From Cupriavidus lacunae (GTDB lineage: Bacteria; Pseudomonadota; Gammaproteobacteria; Burkholderiales; Burkholderiaceae), in contig NZ_QKWJ01000024.1 of assembly GCF_003353055.1 (NCBI RefSeq), positions 44,699-108,698 of the forward strand: DNA of 64,000 nucleotides. The letters are read 5' to 3'. The translations under genes were made by a program, and so were the position numbers. Of this stretch, positions 32,952 to 41,153 are shown piece by piece (the stretch's first letter is position 1; each line of letters starts with the position of its first letter). Under the pieces are notes generated by a model. It saw only the letters and a list, made by a program, of their open reading frames with translations. It did no database searches and had not been told where the DNA came from.

Positions 32952-33341
32952 TCACCACCTTGGTAGGATGAAGCCTTGTGAGACCTGTTTGCCTCCACAC
33001 CGCTCTGGGGCGAGCCACGGCCCGGCCAGCAACGCGAGCAGTAGCGCGGCGACGATCCAGAACAGAAGTCGCTGCCGCCTAATCGTGTGCGGATTGCCGC
33101 AGGGCGTGCCGGATGCGCACATCTGTGGTGCCACGCCGAGCTTGCGGAAGGCCTGCGCGAGGAACAGTAGCGTCAGCCCGACAAAGAAGGGCCGATGCGG
33201 CTCCATCGTTGTCAGAATGCTGACCCATGAGCCGCCAATACCGAGCGCGAGCAGCACGAGCGGGCCCACGCAGCATACAGATGCGCCGATGGCGGCCAGC
33301 ACGCTTGCAATCAGCGAGCCTTTTCCCGGGAGTTTTTCCAC
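32952..33341 (-). CDS. merT: Mercuric ion transport protein MerT
   Basis: This is a 129-residue inner-membrane protein. The Hg-binding vicinal cysteines lie in the first helix (SVCCVGPLVLLALG; Cys23-Cys24) and the second pair in the loop QMCASGTPC, followed by RRQRLLFWIVAALLLALLAG. This is the MerT pattern, which passes Hg(II) inward to mercuric reductase. The tail ERCGGKQVSQGFILPRW is longer than usual and may reflect loss of the natural stop. No merP, merA or intact merR is present. A mer-type operator lies 41 bp upstream, so the gene may still be induced by an external MerR. Confidence 0.85.
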   Translation of the reverse strand: MEKLPGKGSLIASVLAAIGASVCCVGPLVLLALGIGGSWVSILTTMEPHRPFFVGLTLLFLAQAFRKLGVAPQMCASGTPCGNPHTIRRQRLLFWIVAALLLALLAGPWLAPERCGGKQVSQGFILPRW

Positions 33342-33381
33342 GCCCGTCTCCTTGAACCTGTTTGCCCAAGGGTTACTCTAA

Positions 33382-33405
33382 ATTCCGTACTTATAAGTAC
33401 GGAAT
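33382..33405 (-). promoter_or_regulatory. MerR-type operator/promoter, 24-bp perfect palindrome
   Basis: ATTCCGTACTTA (33382-33393) is followed by its exact reverse complement (33394-33405). On the minus strand it lies between TTGATT (-35) and TTTAGA/TAGAGT (-10), with the 19-20 bp spacing characteristic of MerR-activated promoters. It resembles the classic mer operator core CCGTAC-N4-GTACGG and drives merT. A few codons reading MSIGKLG at 33431 on the plus strand could be a trace of a divergent merR start, but this is speculative. Confidence 0.8.
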
Positions 33406-33629
33406 CAAGGGGGAATGGATGGCGGCAGGCATGAGCATTGGCAAGCTAGGCTTCGACCACGAGACCTGCGGCGACACGCCCTTGCCACCGCAGGATTTGG
33501 TCGCCGCCAATGCCATCGTGCGCATACGAACCGGCTCGCCCGCAGGTCTGCCGGCAAGATTGGCGCAAGTGGCTTAAGTGCCGGGCCTGTTCTTACGGTA
33601 GCACTTTCTGCGCACGCATCCAGCCTCCT
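33406..33629. other. No intact gene; site expected for merR
   Basis: The plus strand holds an open frame from 33419 to 33577 without MerR helices beyond the first residues. I see no supportable gene here. Confidence 0.4.
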
Positions 33630-33876
33630 GGGCTCTGGTGCAAATTACTGGCGCGATTGAAAAACGGCGTATTCGCCGCTACATCGTCCTGCTGAAAGGA
33701 CTGCCTTCCAAACAGCAGGCGCAGCGGCATCTTCGAGGCGCAGCTTTGTGAGGTTGAACCGACCTTTTCGAATGCGATGCCAACTAGTCGATGTCTCTCA
33801 GCGTACTCATTGCTGGCTCGTGCTTGTCAAAAACAAGAACGTAACCCGCCGGCCCCTCTGATTTGCACCAGAGCCC
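33630..33876. mobile_element. 247-bp MITE-like element with 16-bp perfect terminal inverted repeats
   Basis: GGGCTCTGGTGCAAAT (33630-33645) and ATTTGCACCAGAGCCC (33861-33876) are exact inverted copies. The ends resemble IS6-family termini of the GGCTCTGTTGCAAA type. The interior is too short for a transposase and holds no recognisable transposase motif. The flanking 8 bp (AGCCTCCT and TGAGCGGC) are not duplicated. It is probably a deleted IS6-like element or a MITE mobilised in trans. Confidence 0.7.
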
Positions 33877-33956
33877 TGAGCGGCGCGCAATGGAATAAAT
33901 CATGGCCGCCAGGCGTTTAGTCAAATGGACCATCGTTTTTCTGCCGAGGAGGGGTC

Positions 33957-34592
33957 GTGCGCGATTCGCCACACCGGTTCCTGGCCACTCGCGGACACGC
34001 GATTGCCAAACTTGTGCTCGCCATTTTCGCATCGATAACGGGTGCCGTCTGCCAGGCCCAGCCAGCCGAAGCGGACGGGTGGCCAGATCAGTACGTGCTG
34101 GAGCCACAACGCTCGAGCGTCACGTTCGACGTCGACGCCTTTTCGGACTCGCATATCAAGATGCGTTTTCACCGCATGCATGCGCAGCTTGAAGGGACGC
34201 AGGCCGGCCTTGACTCAGGCCGCGTGACGGTGACGATCGATGCCTCAAGCGTTGAGGCGCACCCGCGCTTTCTGTCCCTGATCATCCGGGGCGGCGGCAT
34301 GCTCGATGTGGCCCGCTATCCGGAGATCCGCTTTGTCAGTACCCGCTTTGTACGGACCGGGGAAGGCAGTGGGTGGCTTTTCGGCAACCTTACTATCCAC
34401 GGTACTACGCGCCCGGTCAGACTTCTCGTGACACCCGGCGGCGCCATCGGAAGCCCGCGGCGCGACGGCACGCTTGCCTTCTCCGCGGCCGGGGAAGTCA
34501 GCCGCCGGGAGTTTGGGCTGTCAGCATGGTTCCCTATTGTGGGCGATGCCGTGCACATGAATATCCAGGTGGAGTTCGTGCATGGACCTTGA
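33957..34592 (+). CDS. YceI-family periplasmic lipid-binding protein
   Basis: This is a 211-residue exported protein with a signal segment at about residues 15-35 (AIAKLVLAIFASITGAVCQA). A YceI lipocalin-like barrel follows: YVLEPQRSSVTFDVDAFSDS, VTIDASSVEAHPRFL, YPEIRFVSTRFV, GNLTIHGTTRPVRLLV and EVSRREFGLSAWFPIVGDAV. YceI proteins bind isoprenoid lipids or quinones. The start is GTG at 33957, with GGAGGGG directly before it. It is followed by two lipoprotein genes on the same strand and may form an envelope-related group with them. Confidence 0.88.
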   Translation: MRDSPHRFLATRGHAIAKLVLAIFASITGAVCQAQPAEADGWPDQYVLEPQRSSVTFDVDAFSDSHIKMRFHRMHAQLEGTQAGLDSGRVTVTIDASSVEAHPRFLSLIIRGGGMLDVARYPEIRFVSTRFVRTGEGSGWLFGNLTIHGTTRPVRLLVTPGGAIGSPRRDGTLAFSAAGEVSRREFGLSAWFPIVGDAVHMNIQVEFVHGP

Positions 34593-34644
34593 CGGGCTGA
34601 GCAGTACCAGGGGTTTGTTCACCAATGCAACACAGGAGAACTGT

Positions 34645-34860
34645 ATGTCGACCCGAATTGTTGCGGCGTTGCTTGCCGCGCTCCTTCTTGCGGCTTGTGG
34701 TGGAGGCGAGGACGATTCCGGCACCACTGCCGGGTCGGGGGCGGGCATGACGGGCGGCGCCTCGTCGGGAAGCGCTCCCGGATCCCAGCCTACGCCAGGC
34801 ACCGGGGGCGGCGGTGGTGGCGCAGGCGCCGGCGGGGCAGGGTCCGGGTCCGGAATGTAG
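34645..34860 (+). CDS. Small Gly-rich lipoprotein
   Basis: This 71-residue protein has a lipoprotein signal ending in the lipobox LLLAAC at about residues 16-21. A Gly/Ser-rich, low-complexity tail follows (GTGGGGGGAGAGGAGSGSGM). ACAGGAGAA precedes the ATG. No fold is recognisable. It lies 52 bp after yceI and 68 bp before another lipoprotein. Confidence 0.7.
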   Translation: MSTRIVAALLAALLLAACGGGEDDSGTTAGSGAGMTGGASSGSAPGSQPTPGTGGGGGGAGAGGAGSGSGM

Positions 34861-34928
34861 CCGGTGGATCATGCTTGGATCGAATGCCAGCCGACAGAAA
34901 CTGCACCTTTCGGTATTGGAGGATGGTC

Positions 34929-35438
34929 ATGCAATATCGTTTCGCCATGTGGCTGGCCAGCAGCGCGGTTGCGCTGGCTGCCTGTGCGTCCCTGCAACCG
35001 CTCCAGACTGCACAGAAAATGATCGGCAGTCCGGCAAGCTCCGTGCGTGAGACCTTTGGCGCGCCCACGGAGACCTATCAGTTTGCCAACGGCACCAGCC
35101 GCTGGATCTATTCGCACCAGCCTCTGGGGTATGACGTATATGCCGCAGATTTTGACGCGAACGGAAAGCTGGTCAGCTTCCGTCAGATGTTGACCGAGAA
35201 GGAGATCTACGAGGCAAAGCCGGGCGTCTGGACCAAGCGCGACGTGGCCGAGCGCTTCGGCCTGCCGCGCGAGCCTGTCCAGTACTACGCGCTTATGAAG
35301 CGCGAGGCTTGGTCGTACCGGCTCTATGCGAGTGGCTATCAGCCGGCTCACTTCAGTGCCTACTTTGATGACCGGGGGGTACTGGATCGCACAATGATCA
35401 TCGTTGATCCGCGTGGAGGCGACCGGCGGGCCAAGTAA
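34929..35438 (+). CDS. Putative lipoprotein, BamE/SmpA-like domain
   Basis: This 169-residue protein has a lipobox-type signal (SSAVALAACASLQPLQ). The mature part reads MIGSPASSVRETFGAPTETY, then GTSRWIYSHQPLGYDVYAAD and SFRQMLTEKEIY, a repeat pattern like BamE-type domains that form small alpha/beta units in the outer membrane. I chose the ATG at 34929 because GGAGG lies six bases upstream, whereas the ATG at 34923 is too close to it. Conserved lipoproteins of this style occur in Ralstonia/Cupriavidus; the function is not established. Confidence 0.75.
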   Translation: MQYRFAMWLASSAVALAACASLQPLQTAQKMIGSPASSVRETFGAPTETYQFANGTSRWIYSHQPLGYDVYAADFDANGKLVSFRQMLTEKEIYEAKPGVWTKRDVAERFGLPREPVQYYALMKREAWSYRLYASGYQPAHFSAYFDDRGVLDRTMIIVDPRGGDRRAK

Positions 35439-35661
35439 GGGGATCGTACTTTCCGTGTAAAAAATGGCGGTAGCAGGGCTCGCGGCCGCCTCTGGCAAGG
35501 CTTATCGCCGCAATGAGTCTCGCGGATCTGTGTGTATGTAAGTCCTTTCGGCCGATGACATCCTCGCCAGCATCAGGCGATTTTGTATACGAATTTCTGA
35601 CTCAGGACACTAGATGTGCGCGGCGGCCGGCTCGGGCAGCCGCCGCGCCCGCCCGCCGACA

Positions 35662-37389
35662 TCAAGAAATATGAACAAATGTTGCGACAGACGGTACCCC
35701 AAGGGAGTCGACAATAAAAAGCATATAGTAACCTGGTGGCACCAATGAACTGGATTTGGGTAGGGTAACCCTCAGACCTTTGGGGCCATTTTTTTTATAT
35801 TGCAATTTGATGAAGCGCTGATGCATGTCATTACCATGCGTTACAGCACCGGGGGCAACTAACGCGACGCTGGCAATATTGGAGGTGCTCGTCGTGACGG
35901 AGAATGTTTGTCCCAGGCTTAATGTACTCGGTACGTTGGTGATATTTGGACGAGTGCCGTAGAACAAGTATGGAGGAGAATAAATTTGTGCCTGGTGCGT
36001 GCTGGCTGCCGAGGGATCATTGTCATCCTGGGACAGCAAGACCGTAGCGTCAGGCAAGAGAATGGCACTCGAGTGGTACGCAGCCTGTATTGTATTTGGA
36101 CTCATCTGTACCCAGCTGCCGGTTGGATCATTGGCTGGCTTGTTGTAGCGCTCGCTTTCGAAGAGCGGTGCGTCATAGCTCGAAGTCAGGCTATTCCCGC
36201 CTACCGTGAACAGCGTGCCATCCGGCAAAATAACCGTATTAGCGTTATGCCGAGCCTGCAGCCATTGCGGATACTGCCTCCAGCCTGCGTCGGGATTGGC
36301 GACATCAAACCATTCGTTATTGGCGATTACCGTGCTGCCCTCAGCGCCACCCGCAATCATGAATACTTGCCCTATGGGCGTCACAGAGGCATCGGTATAA
36401 AGAATACCGTTTCCCAAGCCATAATGTGAGCTAAGCATGTTTGGGATGTTGCTCCATGACCAGGTACCCGGCGTCAGCAGCGCGGTATTGGTTGAGCCGG
36501 GGCCAGCTTGCAGCATTTGACCGGACAATATCAGCTGCTGGTAGGGATAGAGGCCCGCCGGATCGTGAAAAGAAATAGTGCTAATGGAGCCGACTCCATC
36601 CATACTCGCCGCAGGCGTGAACAACTCTACAACCGTCGTAATATCCCCGGCACCGGTTTGGTCGAAACCGCTGGTGACTACGGCGCTGTTGTCGGCGAGC
36701 TGAGTGACAGTCGGATACCATCGGCCTGTTGCCATATTTGGCTGCGCGGTCCAGGTCTCCGTAACAGGATTGAAAGTATAGTTACTAAGTGACCCTTGGA
36801 AACCGTCCTGCCCCGGTGCCGCATTCGGGTCTGGATATCGTAAATTACCACCGGCAACGTACACCCTGCCGTCGCTTAATATCGTCTGTCCGCCACACCA
36901 GATGTTCTCCGGCGGCGTAATGGAGTGTCCTGTTCTGGTAACAGGATCCCAAATGTAGGCGACACCCGTATTACTTGCGTTCGGGTTCAGGTACTGCGTC
37001 GGCTCATACGACCAAAACAAAACCTTGCCGTTATTTAGTAACACCGAGGTAATTCCTACCACAGGGATTACGAAAGGTGCGCTCCACTGGCCAGTCGAAT
37101 TGCCCGGCTGGGCTCTGGCGGCGGCAAGCACCTGGGCATCCGGCGTGGCCACCGTTTCCAGGCCCTTTGCCACTCTGCACTTATAGGCACGTGCCTTGGC
37201 ATGAGCCTCGGCGTGGCTCGGGCCTAACAGAGCGGTTTCTCGCTGCTTCAGCCTGGCTTCCGCTGCTGCGCTTGAGCAGGCGTCATTATCAGAGTTGATG
37301 CTTGGTGTCGCGCCAATGGGCGGAGCGACCAATGACGCACCAAGGATCGTTGCCCACAGATTTTTCCGCAAATTCGTTAGTTGATACAT
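35662..37389 (-). CDS. Exported copper-radical oxidase (galactose/glyoxal oxidase-like, kelch plus DUF1929)
   Basis: This is a 575-residue secreted protein. It has a signal peptide (about residues 9-28), a seven-bladed kelch-type propeller (residues about 100-475) and a C-terminal DUF1929 immunoglobulin-like domain. Copper-radical residues correspond to galactose oxidase: Cys165 in ENIWCGGQ and Tyr225 in GRWYPTVTQ (thioether pair), Tyr438-His439 in QAAYHSSAI, and His518 in GAVTHGNDMH. Such enzymes oxidise primary alcohols or aldehydes to aldehydes or acids and make H2O2. Its base composition is visibly less GC-rich than its neighbours (for example TTTTTTTATATTGCAA near 35790), which suggests later acquisition. 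Confidence 0.87.
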   Translation of the reverse strand: MYQLTNLRKNLWATILGASLVAPPIGATPSINSDNDACSSAAAEARLKQRETALLGPSHAEAHAKARAYKCRVAKGLETVATPDAQVLAAARAQPGNSTGQWSAPFVIPVVGITSVLLNNGKVLFWSYEPTQYLNPNASNTGVAYIWDPVTRTGHSITPPENIWCGGQTILSDGRVYVAGGNLRYPDPNAAPGQDGFQGSLSNYTFNPVTETWTAQPNMATGRWYPTVTQLADNSAVVTSGFDQTGAGDITTVVELFTPAASMDGVGSISTISFHDPAGLYPYQQLILSGQMLQAGPGSTNTALLTPGTWSWSNIPNMLSSHYGLGNGILYTDASVTPIGQVFMIAGGAEGSTVIANNEWFDVANPDAGWRQYPQWLQARHNANTVILPDGTLFTVGGNSLTSSYDAPLFESERYNKPANDPTGSWVQMSPNTIQAAYHSSAILLPDATVLLSQDDNDPSAASTHQAQIYSPPYLFYGTRPNITNVPSTLSLGQTFSVTTSTSNIASVALVAPGAVTHGNDMHQRFIKLQYKKNGPKGLRVTLPKSSSLVPPGYYMLFIVDSLGVPSVATFVHIS

Positions 37390-37700
37390 CTATACCACCT
37401 CCACGGTGACGGCCTTGCTATCGATGTCTTTTGCCGGGTCGCAGCCTCATCTACCATTCCGACGCTGGCCTTCGTGGAAGGACTGCAGACTGGCGACGGT
37501 AGGACACTCCGCAATGATCCTTATGCCCCCGCCTTTTTTTCTTGATTGCTAGATATTTATATTTATAGGCGGGCAAGCCAATACTCGGGCACCATCCTTT
37601 TGGCCGGAGGGCCGAACGCAGCGCCTGGGAGTGGCCAAAAACGGGGGGCAAATCCGTCAGGAAAGGGGTCTATGGTGTACTGAGACTACCGGAGACCGCC
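37390..37700. other. Intergenic stretch before IS remnant
   Basis: No gene is supported. An AT-richer patch (37530-37575) precedes the leader of the IS remnant, and GGAGACC is visible before its ATG at 37701. I see no terminator with a T-run. Confidence 0.4.
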
Positions 37701-38080
37701 ATGCGCATCTCGATCCAAGCCTGTATTGAGCGGGCGGGCGAACAGCCCTCTAAGGTGATTGAAGTTGCGGTCATCGAGCGCAATGCCGATGTCGCTCCGG
37801 CCTCAGGACTGGGCCTGTTCATTCGCGAGTCACAAGAGATCCTGCGACAGCCTCAGACTGTGGTCTTGACCGAGCAGGTGGACCAGTTCATCCGGATTAC
37901 CGGTCGCTGTCAACTGTGCGGGGGCAGGCTTGGCATCAAGGACACAAAATCCTTGGTCTATCGCACCGCATTTGGCAAGGCGAGGCTGCGAAGCCCGCGC
38001 TTTTACTCTTACTGCAGCGCATGCGGTTGCTGCTCAAGTACCGCATCACTATCCGGAGTTCATGCGTACCGACGTGCGCC
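37701..38080 (+). pseudogene. ISKra4-family transposase N-terminal remnant
   Basis: From 37701 the frame reads MRISIQACIERAGEQPSKVI, then ASGLGLFIRESQEILRQPQT and GRCQLCGGRLGIKDTKSLVY, and continues FGKARLRSPRFYSYCSACG. The zinc-finger-like CxxC pairs and the 'FG--RLRSPR' element are those of ISKra4 transposases. About 110 residues in, homology ends and no DDE catalytic region follows. Confidence 0.6.
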
Positions 38081-38118
38081 AGACCATCGTTTCGCAGGCC
38101 TTGGGCGACGGGCCTCCG

Positions 38119-38433
38119 CCCCACCTGAGCATTGGGATCCTGTCGTCCACCACATCGGTCTGAGCCTGTTGCCTGGGTTGGAAAACCCCGAGCGAGTCGG
38201 CGCGCTGCTCATAGACCACATGGCGCTGGCGCTCCATTCGCACTTGCTGCACAGCTGTGGCTCACTACGGTCCGGTATTGGCCGGCGCTACGCTCGCGCC
38301 CTGGCAGGTGCGCCGGCTCAAGGAGTTGCTTCGTTCGCGCCTGGATGGCCGCGTCACCAGAGCGCGGGACGAAACGGGAACTCTCCCTGAAATGCGGGCG
38401 GTGGCGGCGCGGGCCGACATTCGCGCGGAGTAG
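38119..38433 (+). pseudogene. AraC-family regulator remnant
   Basis: The frame from 38119 reads HWDPVVHHIGLSLLPGLENP, then ALLIDHMALALHSHLLHSCG. It shifts near 38258 and continues HYGPVLAGATLAPWQVRRLK, ELLRSRLDGRV to a TAG at 38431. This is the linker and first helix leading into the AraC/XylS DNA-binding domain. Neither the sensing domain nor the two helix-turn-helix motifs remain. The break next to the IS remnant suggests insertion and deletion destroyed it. Confidence 0.6.
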
Positions 38434-38501
38434 GGACTGCAGGGACAAAAGGGAGCCACCCGGCGCCAAGGCCGGGCAGCTTCCTGCGTACGATGCGCCG
38501 T

Positions 38502-39503
38502 TCAGTGCAGCAGCACGGTTTCCCCACCGCGTTCGCACGATTGCACGATCGCCTCGAACAACTGGATGTTGCCGACCAGCTCGGCAGCGGTGAATGGGTA
38601 GGACCGCGTGCCCGCGACCGCATCCGCCCACGCCTCGAAATTGACCAGCACCGCGTCGGTCGCCTCGAAAACGCGCTCCGTGCGTGGCAGGCTTGTGCCG
38701 CTGCAATGGATCAGGCGCGTCGGCAGGCCCTGGTCGACATTGCCCTCCGATACGATCTCCACCCAACCCTGGTCCCCGAACACCGCAATGCGTCCATGGA
38801 ACGGCGTGACCGAGAGAAAGCTGATGGTGGCCCGCGCGCCGGACCCGAAAGCCAGCGTGGCGGTGGTAAAGTCGCGTACCGGCGCCGGCATGACGAGCGA
38901 TTCCGAACGTGCCTGCACGCCGCGCGCCGGGCCGGCCAATGCCACGAATATGTCCGTGACGTGAATGCCGACCGCCGTCAGCATGCCAGCCGGCGCATGC
39001 TTTGCGTCGAGGCGCCAGTTCGACGGATCGAGCTTGCGGAACAGGTCGTGGCTGACGTTGGCCTCCAAATGGAGCAGCCGGCCGAGCGCGCCGGCACGCA
39101 CCATGCGCATCAGTTCGGCGATGGCCGGCTCGAAACGGCGCTCGTGCCCGACACCGAGCACCTTGCCGCTGCGCGCGGCCGCATTGACCATGCGCTGTGC
39201 GCCTGCCGCCGTCATGGCGAGCGGCTTCTCGCAAAACACGTGCTTGCCGGCCTCGAACGCGGACAGCGCCTGCTGTTCATGGACGGCGTGCGGCGTGGCC
39301 AGGATCACCGCATCGATGTCGCTGCGACCGAGTGCTTCGGCCAGGTCGGCCACCAGCTCCACGCCGGCGTCGCGGGCAAATGCCGTGCCTTCTTCCGTGA
39401 CAACCGGGTCAACGGCGACCACGACATTCAGCTTCTCGCTGGTCGCCAGCGATTGGATGATCTGCTTGCCCCACCACCCGAGGCCTGCTACGGCAACGTT
39501 CAC
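38502..39503 (-). CDS. Gfo/Idh/MocA-family NAD(P)-dependent oxidoreductase
   Basis: This is a 333-residue dehydrogenase. The N-terminal Rossmann domain shows VAVAGLGWWGKQIIQSLATS and HVFCEKPLAMTAAGAQRMV (the EKP catalytic Lys). The C-terminal alpha/beta domain continues through VGHERRFEPAIAELMRMVRA and AGMLTAVGIHVTDIFVAL to PFTAAELVGNIQLFEAIVQS. It starts with GTG at 39503, with GAGGAG upstream. It is the last gene of the nine-gene operon, and its start lies inside the long C-terminus of the Dabb gene. The substrate may be a polyol or a ring-derived hydroxy compound. Confidence 0.88.
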   Translation of the reverse strand: MNVAVAGLGWWGKQIIQSLATSEKLNVVVAVDPVVTEEGTAFARDAGVELVADLAEALGRSDIDAVILATPHAVHEQQALSAFEAGKHVFCEKPLAMTAAGAQRMVNAAARSGKVLGVGHERRFEPAIAELMRMVRAGALGRLLHLEANVSHDLFRKLDPSNWRLDAKHAPAGMLTAVGIHVTDIFVALAGPARGVQARSESLVMPAPVRDFTTATLAFGSGARATISFLSVTPFHGRIAVFGDQGWVEIVSEGNVDQGLPTRLIHCSGTSLPRTERVFEATDAVLVNFEAWADAVAGTRSYPFTAAELVGNIQLFEAIVQSCERGGETVLLH

Positions 39504-39873
39504 GATCTGTCTCCTCGCTGTCTTGATTTTTGATGGGCAGGATCGTGGACTCACTCCGCCTGCACGGACCGGCGCTGTAGTCGACCTGATGCCGGGCAAT
39601 GCGCAGGTCGCCAAGCTCGCGCTTGACGCGCAGGTGCTCCGGGTGGCTCGTGTACGCCTCCAGCGCATGATGCGAATCGAATTCCGTGTACAGCACCACG
39701 TCGCAGGCATAGTCGACCCGACTGGAATCCACGCCGATTTCCAGATGGCGCATGCCCGGGATCCGGCCACGCAGGCTCTCGAAAGCGGCCTTGAGCTGCG
39801 CGATGGCATCGCGCTTCTCATGCTCGGTTTCCCCGCGCAGGTTCCACATCACGATATGTTTGACGACTTCCAA
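39409..39873 (-). CDS. Dabb-domain (stress-responsive alpha/beta barrel) protein with C-terminal extension
   Basis: The 154-residue product begins at a TTG (39873), preceded by AGGGAG. Residues 1-100 form a Dabb ferredoxin-like barrel: VVKHIVMWNLRGETEHEKRD, ESLRGRIPGMRHLEIGVDSS and LYTEFDSHHALEAYTSHPEH. Typical members have about 100 residues. Here some 50 further residues, of low-complexity basic character, overlap the next gene by 95 bp, so a lost stop or frameshift is likely. Dabb proteins occur in degradation operons as small binding or isomerase-like enzymes. Confidence 0.72.
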   Translation of the reverse strand: MEVVKHIVMWNLRGETEHEKRDAIAQLKAAFESLRGRIPGMRHLEIGVDSSRVDYACDVVLYTEFDSHHALEAYTSHPEHLRVKRELGDLRIARHQVDYSAGPCRRSESTILPIKNQDSEETDRERCRSRPRVVGQADHPIAGDQREAECRGRR

Positions 39874-39916
39874 GATCGACTCCCTGGCTGATGGAAGGTT
39901 TGGGGCGCCGCGCGGC

Positions 39917-40219
39917 TCAGACGGCGGGAAAGCCGGTCTTCTGCGGCCACATATTGTTGAAGGCGAGGACGCTGCTGGTGGCATAGATGCCAGCGCGCGT
40001 GAACGGCTCGCCGGACAGCCACTCGCTCGCTGCCGCGAGCGACGGGAAGTCGATCACCAGCAGGCTGCCGACCATGGTCTCGCCGTCTTCGGCAAGCAAC
40101 GGGCCGGCAAAGGCAATCTGGTCCTTGACCGCGCCCAGGTAGAGCTTGTGTTCGGGGCGGACCTGCAGGCGCAGTTCGCCGACACCGGGCTTGTCGATGA
40201 GGTGAAACGCATAGAGCAT
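39917..40219 (-). CDS. YciI-family protein
   Basis: This is a 100-residue ferredoxin-fold protein with the YCII pattern: YAFHLIDKPGVGELRLQVRP, KDQIAFAGPLLAEDGETMVG, SLLVIDFPSLAAASEWLSG and EPFTRAGIYATSSVLAFNNM. His and Asp residues of the family (Pro-His-like start and late Asp) can bind muconolactone-like intermediates. It follows the intradiol dioxygenase by 5 bp, so an isomerase or dehalogenase role on the ring-cleavage product is plausible. Confidence 0.85.
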   Translation of the reverse strand: MLYAFHLIDKPGVGELRLQVRPEHKLYLGAVKDQIAFAGPLLAEDGETMVGSLLVIDFPSLAAASEWLSGEPFTRAGIYATSSVLAFNNMWPQKTGFPAV

Positions 40220-40224
40220 GGAAA

Positions 40225-41121
40225 TTATCTCGCTGTGTGATGGGTATTTGCCGTTGCCGGCGCAGCCGGGTTGAGCACGAAGTCGTAGTCGAGCGTATAA
40301 AAGGGCACGGCAGTCTCGCCGCCGTCGGGCGTGCTGCCCGCCTCATGACGGACCCAGTCCGCCACCAGCGATGAACGCACGCCGAACACCGCATCCGAAT
40401 CGAGGTAGTCGCTGCCGTTGCGGAACACATGCGTGACCAGCGTCTCGTAGCCCGGGGCCGATATCATGAAATGCAGGTGGGCCGGGCGCCACGGGTGCCG
40501 CCCCATGGCGTCGAGCATGCGGCCGACCGGGCCGTCGTGCGGGATCGGGTAACACTCGGCCACGATGGACTTGAAGCGGAAGTTGCCGGCGCCATCGGCG
40601 GTCAGCGTGCCGCGGCCTTGTGCGTGGGCGCGCTCGGGGTTCTGCACGTCGTAGAAGCCTTCGGCATCCGCCTGCCAGACCTCGATCTTCGCGCCCGGCA
40701 CGGCCTCGCCGGTGATGCTGCGAACCTGGCCGCTGACATAGCATGGCTCGCCGTGCATGCCGTTGCCCACGTCGTCGCCGAGTTCATACTCAGGTGCATC
40801 GTCCACATAGAACGGGCCGAACACCGTGGCCTCGGTACAGCCGCGCGGTTTGCGGTGGTTCTGCGCGGTCACCAGCGTGGACAGGCCAAGCGTGTCCGAC
40901 AGCAGGATGAACTCCTGCCGGCTGGGGTTGCAGGTGTGGCCCACCTCGGTCAGGAACTGGATGCCCGCCGCCCATTCTTCCTCGGTCAGCTTGACGTCCC
41001 GCGCAAAGGCGTGCAGGTGCTGGATCAGGCTCGTCATGACCTCCTTTAGGCGCCGGTCCTTCATATCGGCATTGCGTGCCAGCACCGCCTGGGTGATGGT
41101 TTCTTCGTCGAGATTGCGCAT
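40225..41121 (-). CDS. Intradiol ring-cleavage dioxygenase, hydroxyquinol/catechol 1,2-dioxygenase family
   Basis: This is a 298-residue non-haem Fe(III) dioxygenase. An N-terminal helical dimerisation domain covers residues 1-100. The beta-sandwich then carries the iron ligands Tyr157 (AEGFYDVQNP), Tyr191 (ECYPIPHDGPVGRML), His215 and His217 (RPAHLHFM). This is the full intradiol signature. Length and the maleylacetate reductase at 49087 favour hydroxyquinol 1,2-dioxygenase, giving maleylacetate, over catechol dioxygenase. It lies between the ABC substrate-binding gene (32 bp) and the YciI gene (5 bp). Confidence 0.92.
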   Translation of the reverse strand: MRNLDEETITQAVLARNADMKDRRLKEVMTSLIQHLHAFARDVKLTEEEWAAGIQFLTEVGHTCNPSRQEFILLSDTLGLSTLVTAQNHRKPRGCTEATVFGPFYVDDAPEYELGDDVGNGMHGEPCYVSGQVRSITGEAVPGAKIEVWQADAEGFYDVQNPERAHAQGRGTLTADGAGNFRFKSIVAECYPIPHDGPVGRMLDAMGRHPWRPAHLHFMISAPGYETLVTHVFRNGSDYLDSDAVFGVRSSLVADWVRHEAGSTPDGGETAVPFYTLDYDFVLNPAAPATANTHHTAR

Positions 41122-41153
41122 CGTGTTGACTCCTGGGGAAGCCCGCGCGCGTG

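Noticed and set aside
34780..34860. GGC/GGT-rich tract as a possible CRISPR or tandem repeat
   Set aside because: It is the glycine-rich tail of the small lipoprotein; units are not regular repeats with spacers.
40225..41121. Assigning the gene symbol catA
   Set aside because: The intradiol fold is certain but the linked maleylacetate reductase points to hydroxyquinol rather than catechol, so no symbol is given.
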